From Oscillospiraceae bacterium (lineage in GTDB: Bacteria; Bacillota; Clostridia; Oscillospirales; Acutalibacteraceae): DNA of 40,826 nt. The number at the start of each line of letters is the position of its first letter. Within the stretch, counting starts at the first letter, position 1. Below, in pieces: positions 19,175 to 28,262 of this stretch. The position numbers and the translations under genes are program-made. The stretch spans positions 1 to 40,826 of the forward strand of contig JAITOD010000027.1 of NCBI GenBank assembly GCA_031290105.1, read 5' to 3'. Below the pieces are notes generated by a model. The model ran no database searches. It was given only the letters and a program-made list of their open reading frames with translations, and was not told the origin of the DNA.

Positions 19175-20099
19175 AGTTCGCGCCCCCTTCCGATCCCGTG
19201 CGGTCATAAAATTTCATGAAGTAGTCCTCAAGAGTGAACTTGATTTCGGAGAAAAACTTCAGGTCATAGCCGGATATTATGGCAAACAGGCCGTTCACGT
19301 CCGCATCCTCAACCTGCACTTTAGCCTGGTTGCGGTGGCGCTTGACAGACACAACTTCCAGCTTTTGGGTCTCTTCAATCTCCGAGCGGAAACGCTCAAA
19401 CTCATCCTTAGAGTTGAACTCCAGCTTGAAGGTTTTGCTGCTGCTGTGGCGCAAATCGTCCGCAACAAAGGTGGAGATTAAGCGCCCCTCCTTGATGATT
19501 GCAATGCGGTCGCAGGTTGCGTCTACCTCCGAAAAAATGTGGGATGAAAGCAGAATCGTCTTGCCGCGCGCCTTCTCTTCCTTGATGAACTCAATGAACA
19601 TATCCTGCATGAGCGGGTCAAGTCCGCTGGTGGGTTCGTCAAGCACAAGCACCTGCGGGTCGTGCATAAACGCGGTGACGATTGCAAGCTTGCGCTTCAT
19701 TCCCAAAGACATGCGCTTCAAGCCGCCGGCGGGTTCAAGCTCAAACTTGGCTATCAGCTCGCCCGTGTGCGTCATGTTCTGCAGACCGCGCAAATCCGCC
19801 ATCATTTTGATGAACTGCGTGCCCGTCAGTGCTTCGGGCAACGCAATTTCTCCGGGCAGATAGCCCAAATCCCGCTGGATTTTTGCGGGCTCCAGCCAGC
19901 TGTTCATCCCCTCCACATATGTAACGCCCTCCTGCGGTTTAGAAAAGCCCATAATATGGCGTATCGTGGTCGTTTTGCCCGCGCCGTTCGGCCCCAAAAA
20001 TCCGAACACCTCGCCGCGCTCAACGTTGAATGTAACATCAAACACGCCGCGTCCGCTGCCGTAATCTTTCGTCAGATTTTCAACCTGCAATACAGACAT
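19161..20099 (-). CDS. ABC transporter ATP-binding protein (paralog of the next gene)
   Basis: GPNGAGKTTTIRHIMGF, MSLGMKRKLAIVTAF, VLVLDEPTSGLDPLMQ, SSHIFSEVD. Confidence 0.95.
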   Translation of the reverse strand: MSVLQVENLTKDYGSGRGVFDVTFNVERGEVFGFLGPNGAGKTTTIRHIMGFSKPQEGVTYVEGMNSWLEPAKIQRDLGYLPGEIALPEALTGTQFIKMMADLRGLQNMTHTGELIAKFELEPAGGLKRMSLGMKRKLAIVTAFMHDPQVLVLDEPTSGLDPLMQDMFIEFIKEEKARGKTILLSSHIFSEVDATCDRIAIIKEGRLISTFVADDLRHSSSKTFKLEFNSKDEFERFRSEIEETQKLEVVSVKRHRNQAKVQVEDADVNGLFAIISGYDLKFFSEIKFTLEDYFMKFYDRTGSEGGANYAAN

Positions 20100-20127
20100 C
20101 GCGATTCCTCCTTTAAGATAGTAAGCG

Positions 20128-20148
20128 CTTAACCGTTAAGTCCTTAAC
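20128..20148. promoter_or_regulatory. Putative operator with three CTTAAC half-sites upstream of the ABC operon
   Basis: CTTAACCGTTAAG (dyad) then TC and CTTAAC, just upstream of the first ATPase SD. Confidence 0.5.
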
Positions 20149-20245
20149 AGTATAGCACTTATCATTGATCAATGCAAGGATATATCGTGAATTCATTGTG
20201 AACTGTTTATGTGCGTGCGGATTCGTCATTTGCCGCGCCTAAGGC

Positions 20246-20275
20246 TTTACAATCCCACCGCACTTGTGGTATACT
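20246..20275 (+). promoter_or_regulatory. Sigma-A-type promoter of the GH5 gene
   Basis: TTTACA-18 bp-TATACT. Confidence 0.5.
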
Positions 20276-20312
20276 GCAAATGTTTATTTTTGAACGGCGG
20301 GGGAGAAAATAC

Positions 20313-21497
20313 GTGGAAAATATCAAGTGGGCAATACTTAAAGTGCTTGACGTACTTGCGGCGCTGCTGTTTATCCTCTACAGCATGGTGGCGGCGTGGT
20401 TCGGTCAGTTCGGCGAAATCACACCCGTGATTCCCGACACGCCCGCGTTCGCCTTTGCCGCTGAGCTTGGCGTTGGCTGGAACATGGGCAACGCGCTGGA
20501 AGCCACTATACCCGGTTTTGCCGGGGCGGAAACTGAAACCCTTTGGGGCAGCCCCAAAATCACCAAGGCGGTGGTCGATAAGGTCAAGGCGGCGGGCTTC
20601 TCAACGGTGCGGATTCCCATCACTTGGGCGCCCCACCTTGGTCCCGCGCCGGATTACACAATCGATGCCGCGTGGCTTGACCGCGTGCAGGAGGTTGTTG
20701 ATTTTTCCTACGGCAACGGGCTTTATACCATCATCAACATGCACCATGACGACATGACATGGTTTATCCCCGACCCTCAGCACGAAGACGCAACCACGGC
20801 GGAATTCACCAAGCTTTGGGAGCAAATTGCCGCGCGCTTTGAGCCATACGGCGATCACCTGATTTTTGAAGCTGCCAACGAACCGCGCGTAGTGGGCAGT
20901 CTGCTGGAGTGGGCGGGCGGCACACCCTCGCAGCACAAGGTGGTTAATCGGCTCAACCGGGCGTTTGTGGACGTTGTGCGCCGCTCCGGCGGAAACAACG
21001 CTGAGCGCTGGCTGCTGCTGCCTACCTATGCCGCGTCCTGCGAAAGTACCGCTCTGCGCGCCATGGAAGCACCCACCGACCCGCACGCGCTGGTGTCGAT
21101 TCACGCCTACTACCCCCGAAAATTCACCAGCGACAAATATATGGACCACAGCACCTGGAGCGAGAGGGACAGTAAGGCGCTGCAAAAAAAGCTCCGCGAA
21201 ATCTACCGCCTGTTTATCGCCAAGGGCGTGCCTGTTTATATGGGCGAGTTCGGCGCAGTCGCCAAGGATAATGACGCAGAACGCGCCGCCTACATCACCG
21301 AATTTCGCGGCACTCTGCGGAGCTACGGCATCTCCTGCGGCATTTGGGATAACGGCTACGCCGCCGATGAAGGCGCCCTGCCCGAAGCTTTTGCACTGCT
21401 GGACCGCCGCACACTGAAATGGCGTCACCCGGCATTGATTGCCACACTAACTGATAATGAAGAATTGACAATTAACCGCGATATCAACGGGGAGTAA
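20313..21497 (+). CDS. GH5 family glycoside hydrolase (cellulase-like), membrane-anchored
   Basis: GVGWNMGNALEA, TVRIPITWAPHLG, TIINMHHDDMTW, LIFEAANEPR, VYMGEFGA; likely GTG start after GGGGGAG. Confidence 0.92.
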   Translation: MENIKWAILKVLDVLAALLFILYSMVAAWFGQFGEITPVIPDTPAFAFAAELGVGWNMGNALEATIPGFAGAETETLWGSPKITKAVVDKVKAAGFSTVRIPITWAPHLGPAPDYTIDAAWLDRVQEVVDFSYGNGLYTIINMHHDDMTWFIPDPQHEDATTAEFTKLWEQIAARFEPYGDHLIFEAANEPRVVGSLLEWAGGTPSQHKVVNRLNRAFVDVVRRSGGNNAERWLLLPTYAASCESTALRAMEAPTDPHALVSIHAYYPRKFTSDKYMDHSTWSERDSKALQKKLREIYRLFIAKGVPVYMGEFGAVAKDNDAERAAYITEFRGTLRSYGISCGIWDNGYAADEGALPEAFALLDRRTLKWRHPALIATLTDNEELTINRDINGE

Positions 21498-21526
21498 ACA
21501 TGCGCAGGATATTACCGAGCCGGTCT

Positions 21527-21546
21527 CGGCGTTGCATGTAACGCCG
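21527..21546. terminator. Possible bidirectional terminator hairpin between convergent GH5 and GH28 genes
   Basis: CGGCGTT-GCATGT-AACGCCG, 7-bp stem; no clear T-run. Confidence 0.35.
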
Positions 21547-21550
21547 CCGT

Positions 21551-23023
21551 CTAGTCCGGAACATCCTCATACACAAATTGCTCGCGCGTGTTGACGCTGC
21601 GGGGAATGACCTCCACGTTTTTCAGAGTCAAGCCGTCCACGTGACGCGCATATAGCCCGTAAGCGGGCACGTCCTTGAAGCGCCAGTTTTCGGGGTATGT
21701 TTTGGCAGATTCCGGCACAACGAAACGCAGCTTGATGTTCTCATTGTTGTCGCGGTATGTCACATCAAAGCCGCGCAAAGTGACGTTTTCAATGCGGTGA
21801 GCGGCGGTGAGGAGGGTATCGAAACCGCTGATAATCATTGGCAGCTCGGCGTTTTTTGCGGTCACGTCCTCCACGGTGATGTTGCGGATTTGCCCCGCCG
21901 CGTTTTTGCCGTGATAGCGGTTGCGGTTGCCCAAGCGAACAAACAGAGGGCAGGTCACGCCGTCCATTTTGAAGCGCCGCACGGTGATATCCGATACGCA
22001 CGCGCCGTCCATGGACTCGATGGAAATGCCGCTGACACTCCCGGGATAAATTCCCGGCAATGACGCTTCAATGTCCTCTATAAGGACGTTGTTGATGTCG
22101 CCGTAGGTCTCCGAGCCGATCTTGAAGGCATTTGTGCAGCACTGCACCACGCAGTCCCACACGTGGATATTGCTCACATTCTGCGGCGTGTCGTCCTTCG
22201 GGTTCTTCAGGACGATCCCATCGTCCGCGGTGGAGATGAACGCGTGGAAAAGATTCACATTTTGCGAGCCGACTATATCCACGCCGTCGGTATTTGCGAC
22301 GTGGCGGTTATTATCAATCACAAGATTGTTGATTTCCGCGTCCGCGCAGTGATCGATTTTGAGCGTCCAGTGCATGGAATCCCGCAGACAGATGTTGTTG
22401 ATATCCACTTTTTTGCAGCCGCGCAGCCAGATCATCGCGTCCGGGCGGGAGGAATAGCCGAAGCGAATTCGGGCGTAATATTCCTTCTTCATCTCGCGCA
22501 CGTCGCTGACGGCGTAGGGCGTGAGCTGCGGGTTTTCGTCCGGCGTTTTGACAAAATATTCGCCCTCGCCGCGAATTTTCCCGCCGCCGGTTATGGTGAT
22601 ATTTTCGGCGTTCACCGCGCGGATAAATGCGCCGTCGTGTGCTGAAAAATCACGCAGAGCAACAAGCTCCGCATCTGCCGCAATGAACAGACTCACGCCG
22701 CTTTTGAGGAAAATCGTGCCGGAATGATACTCCCCGCCCGCCAGCAAAACTGTGCCGCCGCCCACCGCCGCGCAAGCGTCAATTGCGTCCTGCAAGCCTT
22801 GAGTCACCGCGGTTTCCGCTCCCGCAACCGCGCCGTAATCGCGAACATCGAACACTGCTTGCTCGGGCGCGGGCGGTGCGTCTATGTATTGCTCGTATGG
22901 AATATTTTGGTTGTAGTCGCCCTCTTGAACGGGGTAAACATCGGTGTTAGCCCCCCGCGAACAGGCACCGAGAATCAGCGCGAAAAAGAGGATTAACGCA
23001 GTCAGCGCGGTCTTTTTTCGCAT
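21551..23023 (-). CDS. GH28/pectate-lyase-superfamily right-handed beta-helix lipoprotein
   Basis: Lipobox ILGACSRG; FDVRDYGAVAGAETAVTQGLQDAIDAC, HWTLKIDHCADAEINNLVIDNNRHVANTDGVDIVGSQNV, DDGIVLKN. Confidence 0.88.
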   Translation of the reverse strand: MRKKTALTALILFFALILGACSRGANTDVYPVQEGDYNQNIPYEQYIDAPPAPEQAVFDVRDYGAVAGAETAVTQGLQDAIDACAAVGGGTVLLAGGEYHSGTIFLKSGVSLFIAADAELVALRDFSAHDGAFIRAVNAENITITGGGKIRGEGEYFVKTPDENPQLTPYAVSDVREMKKEYYARIRFGYSSRPDAMIWLRGCKKVDINNICLRDSMHWTLKIDHCADAEINNLVIDNNRHVANTDGVDIVGSQNVNLFHAFISTADDGIVLKNPKDDTPQNVSNIHVWDCVVQCCTNAFKIGSETYGDINNVLIEDIEASLPGIYPGSVSGISIESMDGACVSDITVRRFKMDGVTCPLFVRLGNRNRYHGKNAAGQIRNITVEDVTAKNAELPMIISGFDTLLTAAHRIENVTLRGFDVTYRDNNENIKLRFVVPESAKTYPENWRFKDVPAYGLYARHVDGLTLKNVEVIPRSVNTREQFVYEDVPD

Positions 23024-23033
23024 GCTGAATCCC

Positions 23034-23432
23034 TCACTCCGCTTCCCGCGTCAATGCCCCCAGTACGCCGTTGACAAAGCTTGCGTCGGAGGGCTCGCCA
23101 AAGCGCTTGCACAGCTCCACGCATTCGTTGATAGTGGCGGCGGCAGGGATGTCCTCACAGTAGAGAATCTCCGCAACGCCAAGGCGCAGTGCCGCCAGCG
23201 CAACCCGCGAAAGCCTGATGCGGCTCCAGTTTTCGGTCAAGCGCTCAATGGTTTCATCAACAGTGTATAGGTGTTCCCACGCGCACTCCGCAAGGCGCAG
23301 GGTGAACGGGTCGTCCTCCAGCGTGCCGTTTATCAGCGATTGCTCCGTCAATACGCCAAGGTCGGCATCGGGGTGAAAGGATTTTTCAAACAGGAGCGCA
23401 AACGCTTGCTCCCGCGCTTTTGAACGTGTCAT
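23034..23432 (-). CDS. nusB: Transcription antitermination factor NusB
   Basis: MTRSKAREQAFALLFEKSF; LSRVALAALRLGVAEILYCEDIPAAATINECVELCKRFGEPSDASFVNGVLGAL. Confidence 0.95.
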   Translation of the reverse strand: MTRSKAREQAFALLFEKSFHPDADLGVLTEQSLINGTLEDDPFTLRLAECAWEHLYTVDETIERLTENWSRIRLSRVALAALRLGVAEILYCEDIPAAATINECVELCKRFGEPSDASFVNGVLGALTREAE

Positions 23433-23520
23433 ACATCGGCTCCCTTTCCGTGTTTAGTCAAATACATCTCCGCGCTGTGAGTATACCATATCGGCGGGCG
23501 AAATGCAAACTTATCTTCAC

Positions 23521-23549
23521 TTGACACAATGTATCCGCCGCGCTATAAT
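23521..23549 (+). promoter_or_regulatory. Perfect consensus sigma-A promoter of the fucosidase/kinase pair
   Basis: TTGACA-17 bp-TATAAT. Confidence 0.75.
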
Positions 23550-23627
23550 ACAGACAACGCCGTAGCGCGTTCTCTGTAACAAAACGCTTAAGCTGAATGT
23601 TGTAACAAACCAAAAACGGGAGATGCC

Positions 23628-24746
23628 ATGAAAGCACCCGCAGTCAATATCCACCGCGAAAAGCAGCCCGACTGGTTCCGCCAAAGCCGGTTGGGGATTT
23701 TCATCCATTGGGGGGTCTACAGCGTCCCCGCCTATGCCCCGGATAAGGGCGAGGATATCGGCACAATTCTAAGCCGCTGCGGCTCCGAGTATTTTTATCG
23801 CCGCACGCCATACGCCGAGTGGTACCAAAACAGCATGGCGTTGGAGGGCAGCCCCACCGATATACACCACAGGGAGCACTACGGCAGCAAGCCATACTCC
23901 GCATTTGCGGAGGAATTCCGCCAAAGCGCGCGCAGTGCCGACCCCGAAGCCTGGGTGCGTCTGTTCAAGGATGCGGGCGCGTCATATGTAGTTTTGGTGA
24001 CAAAGCACCACGATGGCTTTACGTTGTTCAACAGCCGCGTGCCGCACCCGCGTTTGGGTAGCTATGGCCTGGATTTTGACTTTACGGGAGCGCTTGCCGC
24101 CGCTTGCCGGAGCGCGGGTCTGCGCTTCGGCATTTACTATTCCTCCCTGCTGGACTGGACGTTCACAAGCGAGCCGATACACACCGTTTCGGATATGTTT
24201 TTGCGCAGCAACATCAGCTCTGAATACGTTGACTATTGCCGTGATCACTGGCTGGAGCTGATTGACCGCTACTCTCCCGATATCCTTTGGAGCGACATAG
24301 GCTACCCGCCTGACGAGCGTTTGCCGGAGCTTTTCCGCCACTACTATGAGCGCGTGCCGGAGGGGCTTGTCAACGATCGCTGGAGCGCCCTGCCGGACCG
24401 GCTGCGCAAGCTGAACCGTCGCGGGCTTCTGCGCGGCGACGTCGCTTTCAACACCGCAATGAACCTCTGCAATGCCCGCAGTCCGTCTTATTACGACTAC
24501 CGCACACAGGAATACAGCAGCGGGAAAAACCCGAGCGGCAGGTGCTTTGAGCTTTGCCGAGGCATTGACCTCTCGTTTGGTTACAACAAACACAGCCGCG
24601 CGGAAAACTTTATGTCACCTGAGGAGGTTCGTGCGCTGATTGAGCGTCTTGCGGCAAACAACGGGCGGCTGCTGCTTAACGTGGGTCCGGATATGCACGG
24701 CAATATTCCTGAGCCGCAGGCACGGGTTCTAAGGGGGCTTGCATAA
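23628..24746 (+). CDS. Alpha-L-fucosidase (GH29)
   Basis: QPDWFRQSRLGIFIHWGVYSVPAYAP, YVVLVTKHHDGFTLFNS, GLRFGIYYSSLLDW, DILWSDIGYP, RLLLNVGPDMHGNIPE. Confidence 0.94.
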   Translation: MKAPAVNIHREKQPDWFRQSRLGIFIHWGVYSVPAYAPDKGEDIGTILSRCGSEYFYRRTPYAEWYQNSMALEGSPTDIHHREHYGSKPYSAFAEEFRQSARSADPEAWVRLFKDAGASYVVLVTKHHDGFTLFNSRVPHPRLGSYGLDFDFTGALAAACRSAGLRFGIYYSSLLDWTFTSEPIHTVSDMFLRSNISSEYVDYCRDHWLELIDRYSPDILWSDIGYPPDERLPELFRHYYERVPEGLVNDRWSALPDRLRKLNRRGLLRGDVAFNTAMNLCNARSPSYYDYRTQEYSSGKNPSGRCFELCRGIDLSFGYNKHSRAENFMSPEEVRALIERLAANNGRLLLNVGPDMHGNIPEPQARVLRGLA

Positions 24747-25684
24747 TGTCCGCAGCACTTGAACTGAACGATAAAATACTCACACCGCTGTTGCCGCAAA
24801 TCGCCGAGAAACACCTGGGCGAGAGCACAAAAATTCTGCGCTGTCTGGGCGGAGGCTCGTTTGGGCGTGCGTATTTGGCGCTTACGCCGTCAAGGGGCAA
24901 AATCGTCCTCAAGGCGTACCGCATTCCCGGCATGAATGAGGACGAAGCTTTTCAGTTGGAAATCCTGCAAAAAAACACCGACGTGCCAATGCCACAGGTG
25001 CTCTTCACCCACACGGATGACACAGCCGCTGTGATGGGTATGGGATACATAGAGGGCAAAAACGCCATGAGCGCGGGCTTCCTGCGCCATGGCAGGAGGA
25101 AGCGCGAAGCGTTCGCGGCGGCCGTGGTGGACGGGATCTTGGGTTGGCACGCGGTTCGCGGCGAAAAATACGGCTATGTGCGTGAACCTAAATACGCAAG
25201 CTGGAGGGAATTTTACCGCGAGGAGATAGTCACACCCGTGATGGAGGGCACAGCGCCGCTTGTTGAGCAGGGCAAATTCAAGCGAAGGTGGTACGACACT
25301 CTGCGCTGTGCCACTGAGCAATTCGACGCGATTGTTGATGAGCCGCCGCACCCTGTGCTAATCCACGGCGACCTGAATATCATGAACATTATGGCGGAGC
25401 CGGGAAGCTTCCGCCTGACGGGCTTCATTGACCCTTGGGGCTCCATGTGGGCGGACAGGGAGTACGACCTTTTTCAGCTGCAAAATATGTGGGGCAACCG
25501 GTTTGGGCTGTATGAGGAATATAAGCGGCGATATCCGCTCACCCCCGCCTGTGACCTTAAGACCGCATACTATGCGGCAATCAACGAGGCGCTGGCGTAT
25601 CTGCGCTCCGGCGTGATGTTTGCGCCCTTTAACGCGCTGTGGGATAAGCGGCTGCGCAAAATGCTCCGGCGGCAAAACGCATGA
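24746..25684 (+). CDS. APH-family (aminoglycoside/choline-kinase-like fold) phosphotransferase
   Basis: GGGSFGRAYLA, HGDLNIMNIM, GFIDPWGSMWADREYDL; start overlaps the fucosidase stop (TAATG). Confidence 0.85.
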   Translation: MSAALELNDKILTPLLPQIAEKHLGESTKILRCLGGGSFGRAYLALTPSRGKIVLKAYRIPGMNEDEAFQLEILQKNTDVPMPQVLFTHTDDTAAVMGMGYIEGKNAMSAGFLRHGRRKREAFAAAVVDGILGWHAVRGEKYGYVREPKYASWREFYREEIVTPVMEGTAPLVEQGKFKRRWYDTLRCATEQFDAIVDEPPHPVLIHGDLNIMNIMAEPGSFRLTGFIDPWGSMWADREYDLFQLQNMWGNRFGLYEEYKRRYPLTPACDLKTAYYAAINEALAYLRSGVMFAPFNALWDKRLRKMLRRQNA

Positions 25685-25728
25685 GGGCTTCAACATCTAA
25701 GCTCCGGCATCAATATCTGCCATCCAAG

Positions 25729-26643
25729 TCAGCGCCGCCCGGCAAGGAACGCCGCCGCCGGCATTGCCTTTTTCCCGCCGGGCTGAAGTGTCAGTACTTC
25801 CAAAGCCGTTCCGCCGCCGCAGACGACAATCAGCCGCTTGCGCGATTCCAAAACCGTGCCCGGGATTGCTGCGGTATCTGTTGGCGGCGCCTCGGCAATG
25901 CGCGTCTGCAATATTTTGACCGGTACGCCAAGGATTTCTGCCGTTGCGCAGGGCCATGGGTTCAGTCCGCGCACCTGATTGTGCAGCTCCCATGACGGGC
26001 GGGTCCAGTCAATGGGCGAATCCGCGCGTGAGAGCATTGGCGCGAGCGTCGCTTGTGTGTCGTCCTGCGGCGTGCGGAGCAAGGCACCGTTTTTCAGTGC
26101 GGAAAGGGTTTCCGCAAGCAGCTGTGCGCCCAAGGTGCTCAAGCGGCCAAAAAGCTCACCGGCGGTTTCGTTTTCGCCAATATCAATCGCCCGTGAGAGC
26201 AGAATATCACCTGTATCCATGCCGATATCCATCTGCATGGCGGTTACGCCGGTCTGCTTGCCGCCGTTCAGGATTACGCGCTGAATCGGCGCCGCGCCGC
26301 GCAGCTTTGGCAGCAGTGATGCATGGATATTTATGCAGCCCTGCGGCGGCAGCTCCAAGATTTCCCGCGGCAGTATTTTGCCGTAGGCGACGACAACAAT
26401 CAGCTCCGGGCGCAGCTCTTGCAGAATGCTGAGCGCTTCACCGCCGCGCAATGTGCTCGGCTGATACACAGCCGGCCCGTGTGCAAGCGCGTATTCCTTC
26501 ACAGGCGGCGGCGCAAGTGTATAGCCACGCCCCTTGGGCTTATCCGGCTGACAAAAAACCCCGCGCACATGGTGCCCGTCCCCCGCCAAACGCGCAAGGC
26601 AGGGGACGGCAAAATCCGGGGTTCCCATAAACACAATATTCAT
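25729..26643 (-). CDS. fmt: Methionyl-tRNA formyltransferase
   Basis: MNIVFMGTPDFAVPCLARLA, NIHASLLPKLRGAAPIQRVILNG, DIGMDTGDIL. Confidence 0.97.
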   Translation of the reverse strand: MNIVFMGTPDFAVPCLARLAGDGHHVRGVFCQPDKPKGRGYTLAPPPVKEYALAHGPAVYQPSTLRGGEALSILQELRPELIVVVAYGKILPREILELPPQGCINIHASLLPKLRGAAPIQRVILNGGKQTGVTAMQMDIGMDTGDILLSRAIDIGENETAGELFGRLSTLGAQLLAETLSALKNGALLRTPQDDTQATLAPMLSRADSPIDWTRPSWELHNQVRGLNPWPCATAEILGVPVKILQTRIAEAPPTDTAAIPGTVLESRKRLIVVCGGGTALEVLTLQPGGKKAMPAAAFLAGRR

Positions 26644-26661
26644 GCGGGTATTGTACCACGC

Positions 26662-26700
26662 GGCGCGGTATTTTGCAAATCCGCCGCAAAATACCGCGCC
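26662..26700. terminator. Long stem-loop between fmt and the upstream secreted-protein gene
   Basis: GGCGCGGTATTTTGC-AAATCCGCC-GCAAAATACCGCGCC: perfect 15-bp arms, 9-nt loop. Confidence 0.5.
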
Positions 26701-26722
26701 CGCGGCGTGTTAATGCTGCGCC

Positions 26723-28039
26723 TTAGAACCACTCGCTGAGCAAATCGGAAATGGCGTTGCGCACGCCGTAGTTTTGCAGCTCACGGATATTTGCAAACAA
26801 GTCGAACGGCCCGTAAAGCGTGTATTTCATCCACACAAATCCGCCCAGGAAGATTGTGCACAGCCACTGCACAACAGAGTACTTGACCTCTACCTTAACT
26901 TGATAAGCAACGCCGTCCGGGGCTTCGATATAGATTGAGGCAGTGCCGCGGTTTTGAGCATAAAGCTTTTGGTAATCGTGATTGCAATCCCAACCGCTAA
27001 CCAGTACGGAGCCGTTGTATTGGCCAAGCAATTTATCCAAAAAAATGCCGCTGTTGTAAGTGTTTATACCAATATACAAGTCCTCAAGCGCCCAGGTTGT
27101 GCCCTCAAGCAGCCAATTAAGGTCCAGCACGCCGTGGTAGTCGAGCTTAACGCTGGTAGTTCTGACTTTAAGCTGCTGTGACTCGGTTGAGGTAATGGTG
27201 AACGTATACGGCGCCAAGGTGCTGCCGTTGCTGTATGCACTTGCCTCGATATAATAGGTTTCGCCGCCCTCAAAGAATCTTATCAAGCGGAAGTTTAAGC
27301 TGGAGTAATCATCATCGTTGTAGGCGATTTGGTTCTCGCCCGAATCATAAACGGCAACCCACGGGTCAACGCCGGCAAAGTAAATCCACTCGCCCTCGCG
27401 GGTGTAGTAGTTTTCTGAACTCCTTGCGCCATCGGAGGCGATTTTGTAGTATCCGTCCTCCGCTGGGGTGAAAGCGTAGAGCGCGGAGATTGGGTTTTGG
27501 AGGCTGTCATAAACAAGCTGAACATCTACCGTGGTGTCTAGAGTAACGGGGACGGCAGTGCTAAAATCCAAATTGCCGCTGTTGGGGAGATTGGAAACGC
27601 TGATTTCTGTAGTGGCATAAAAGATTTCTTCACTGTTGTAGTAGCCGTATTCAGTGCCGTCATCTGCAACATACTGCACCACAAAGTGAGTGAATTGGCT
27701 TGCGTAGATTTCAAGGTACGCTTCACCACCATACGATTCGGCATAGAATCCCCAGTTGATTTTGTCCGGATAAATTGCGCTCTGATAAGAATCGGACGTG
27801 ACTTCGTCGTAGCTCACTTCAATGCCGTTGGGGAAAGCCGGCCCCTTGACTGTGAACACAGAGCCTCTCAGGTCTACCCTCCAGCCGTCGCTACTTGGGA
27901 AGACGCCGTCTTCCGGTGTGACGACTGTAATGGAATCAGTCAGCTTGTCTCCCGAATCTGCGGAAGCGGCGCCGGCGATGCCAAACAACATGAGCAGTGC
28001 GAGCAAGGCTGCCAGAAGCCTTTTGGATGTGTTTTTCAT
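26723..28039 (-). CDS. Secreted protein of unknown function with PPC-like beta domain
   Basis: Signal peptide LLAALLALLMLFGIAGAASA; ALYAFTPAEDGYYKIASDG..FFEGGETYYIEASAY. Confidence 0.7.
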   Translation of the reverse strand: MKNTSKRLLAALLALLMLFGIAGAASADSGDKLTDSITVVTPEDGVFPSSDGWRVDLRGSVFTVKGPAFPNGIEVSYDEVTSDSYQSAIYPDKINWGFYAESYGGEAYLEIYASQFTHFVVQYVADDGTEYGYYNSEEIFYATTEISVSNLPNSGNLDFSTAVPVTLDTTVDVQLVYDSLQNPISALYAFTPAEDGYYKIASDGARSSENYYTREGEWIYFAGVDPWVAVYDSGENQIAYNDDDYSSLNFRLIRFFEGGETYYIEASAYSNGSTLAPYTFTITSTESQQLKVRTTSVKLDYHGVLDLNWLLEGTTWALEDLYIGINTYNSGIFLDKLLGQYNGSVLVSGWDCNHDYQKLYAQNRGTASIYIEAPDGVAYQVKVEVKYSVVQWLCTIFLGGFVWMKYTLYGPFDLFANIRELQNYGVRNAISDLLSEWF

Positions 28040-28262
28040 TGATGACCTCCTTAATTTTGCGGTAGAAATCTGCTAAGTAAATAATAACTCCTGAATATGA
28101 GCTAGACATGAGCGAAACAGAGGGGGTGAACAAATTGTGAACATTCTGTAAATACCGCGTCTTGCCTTGTTGATCGTTCCTTCTCTTTGTCTGCTGCGGT
28201 AATAACAGCCGCCGTCCGCGCATATGAATTCCCGAAACCGAATAACGAAAGGTCGGGATACC

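Noticed and set aside
20601-21428. 275-aa reverse-strand ORF
   Set aside because: Antisense shadow of the GH5 gene.
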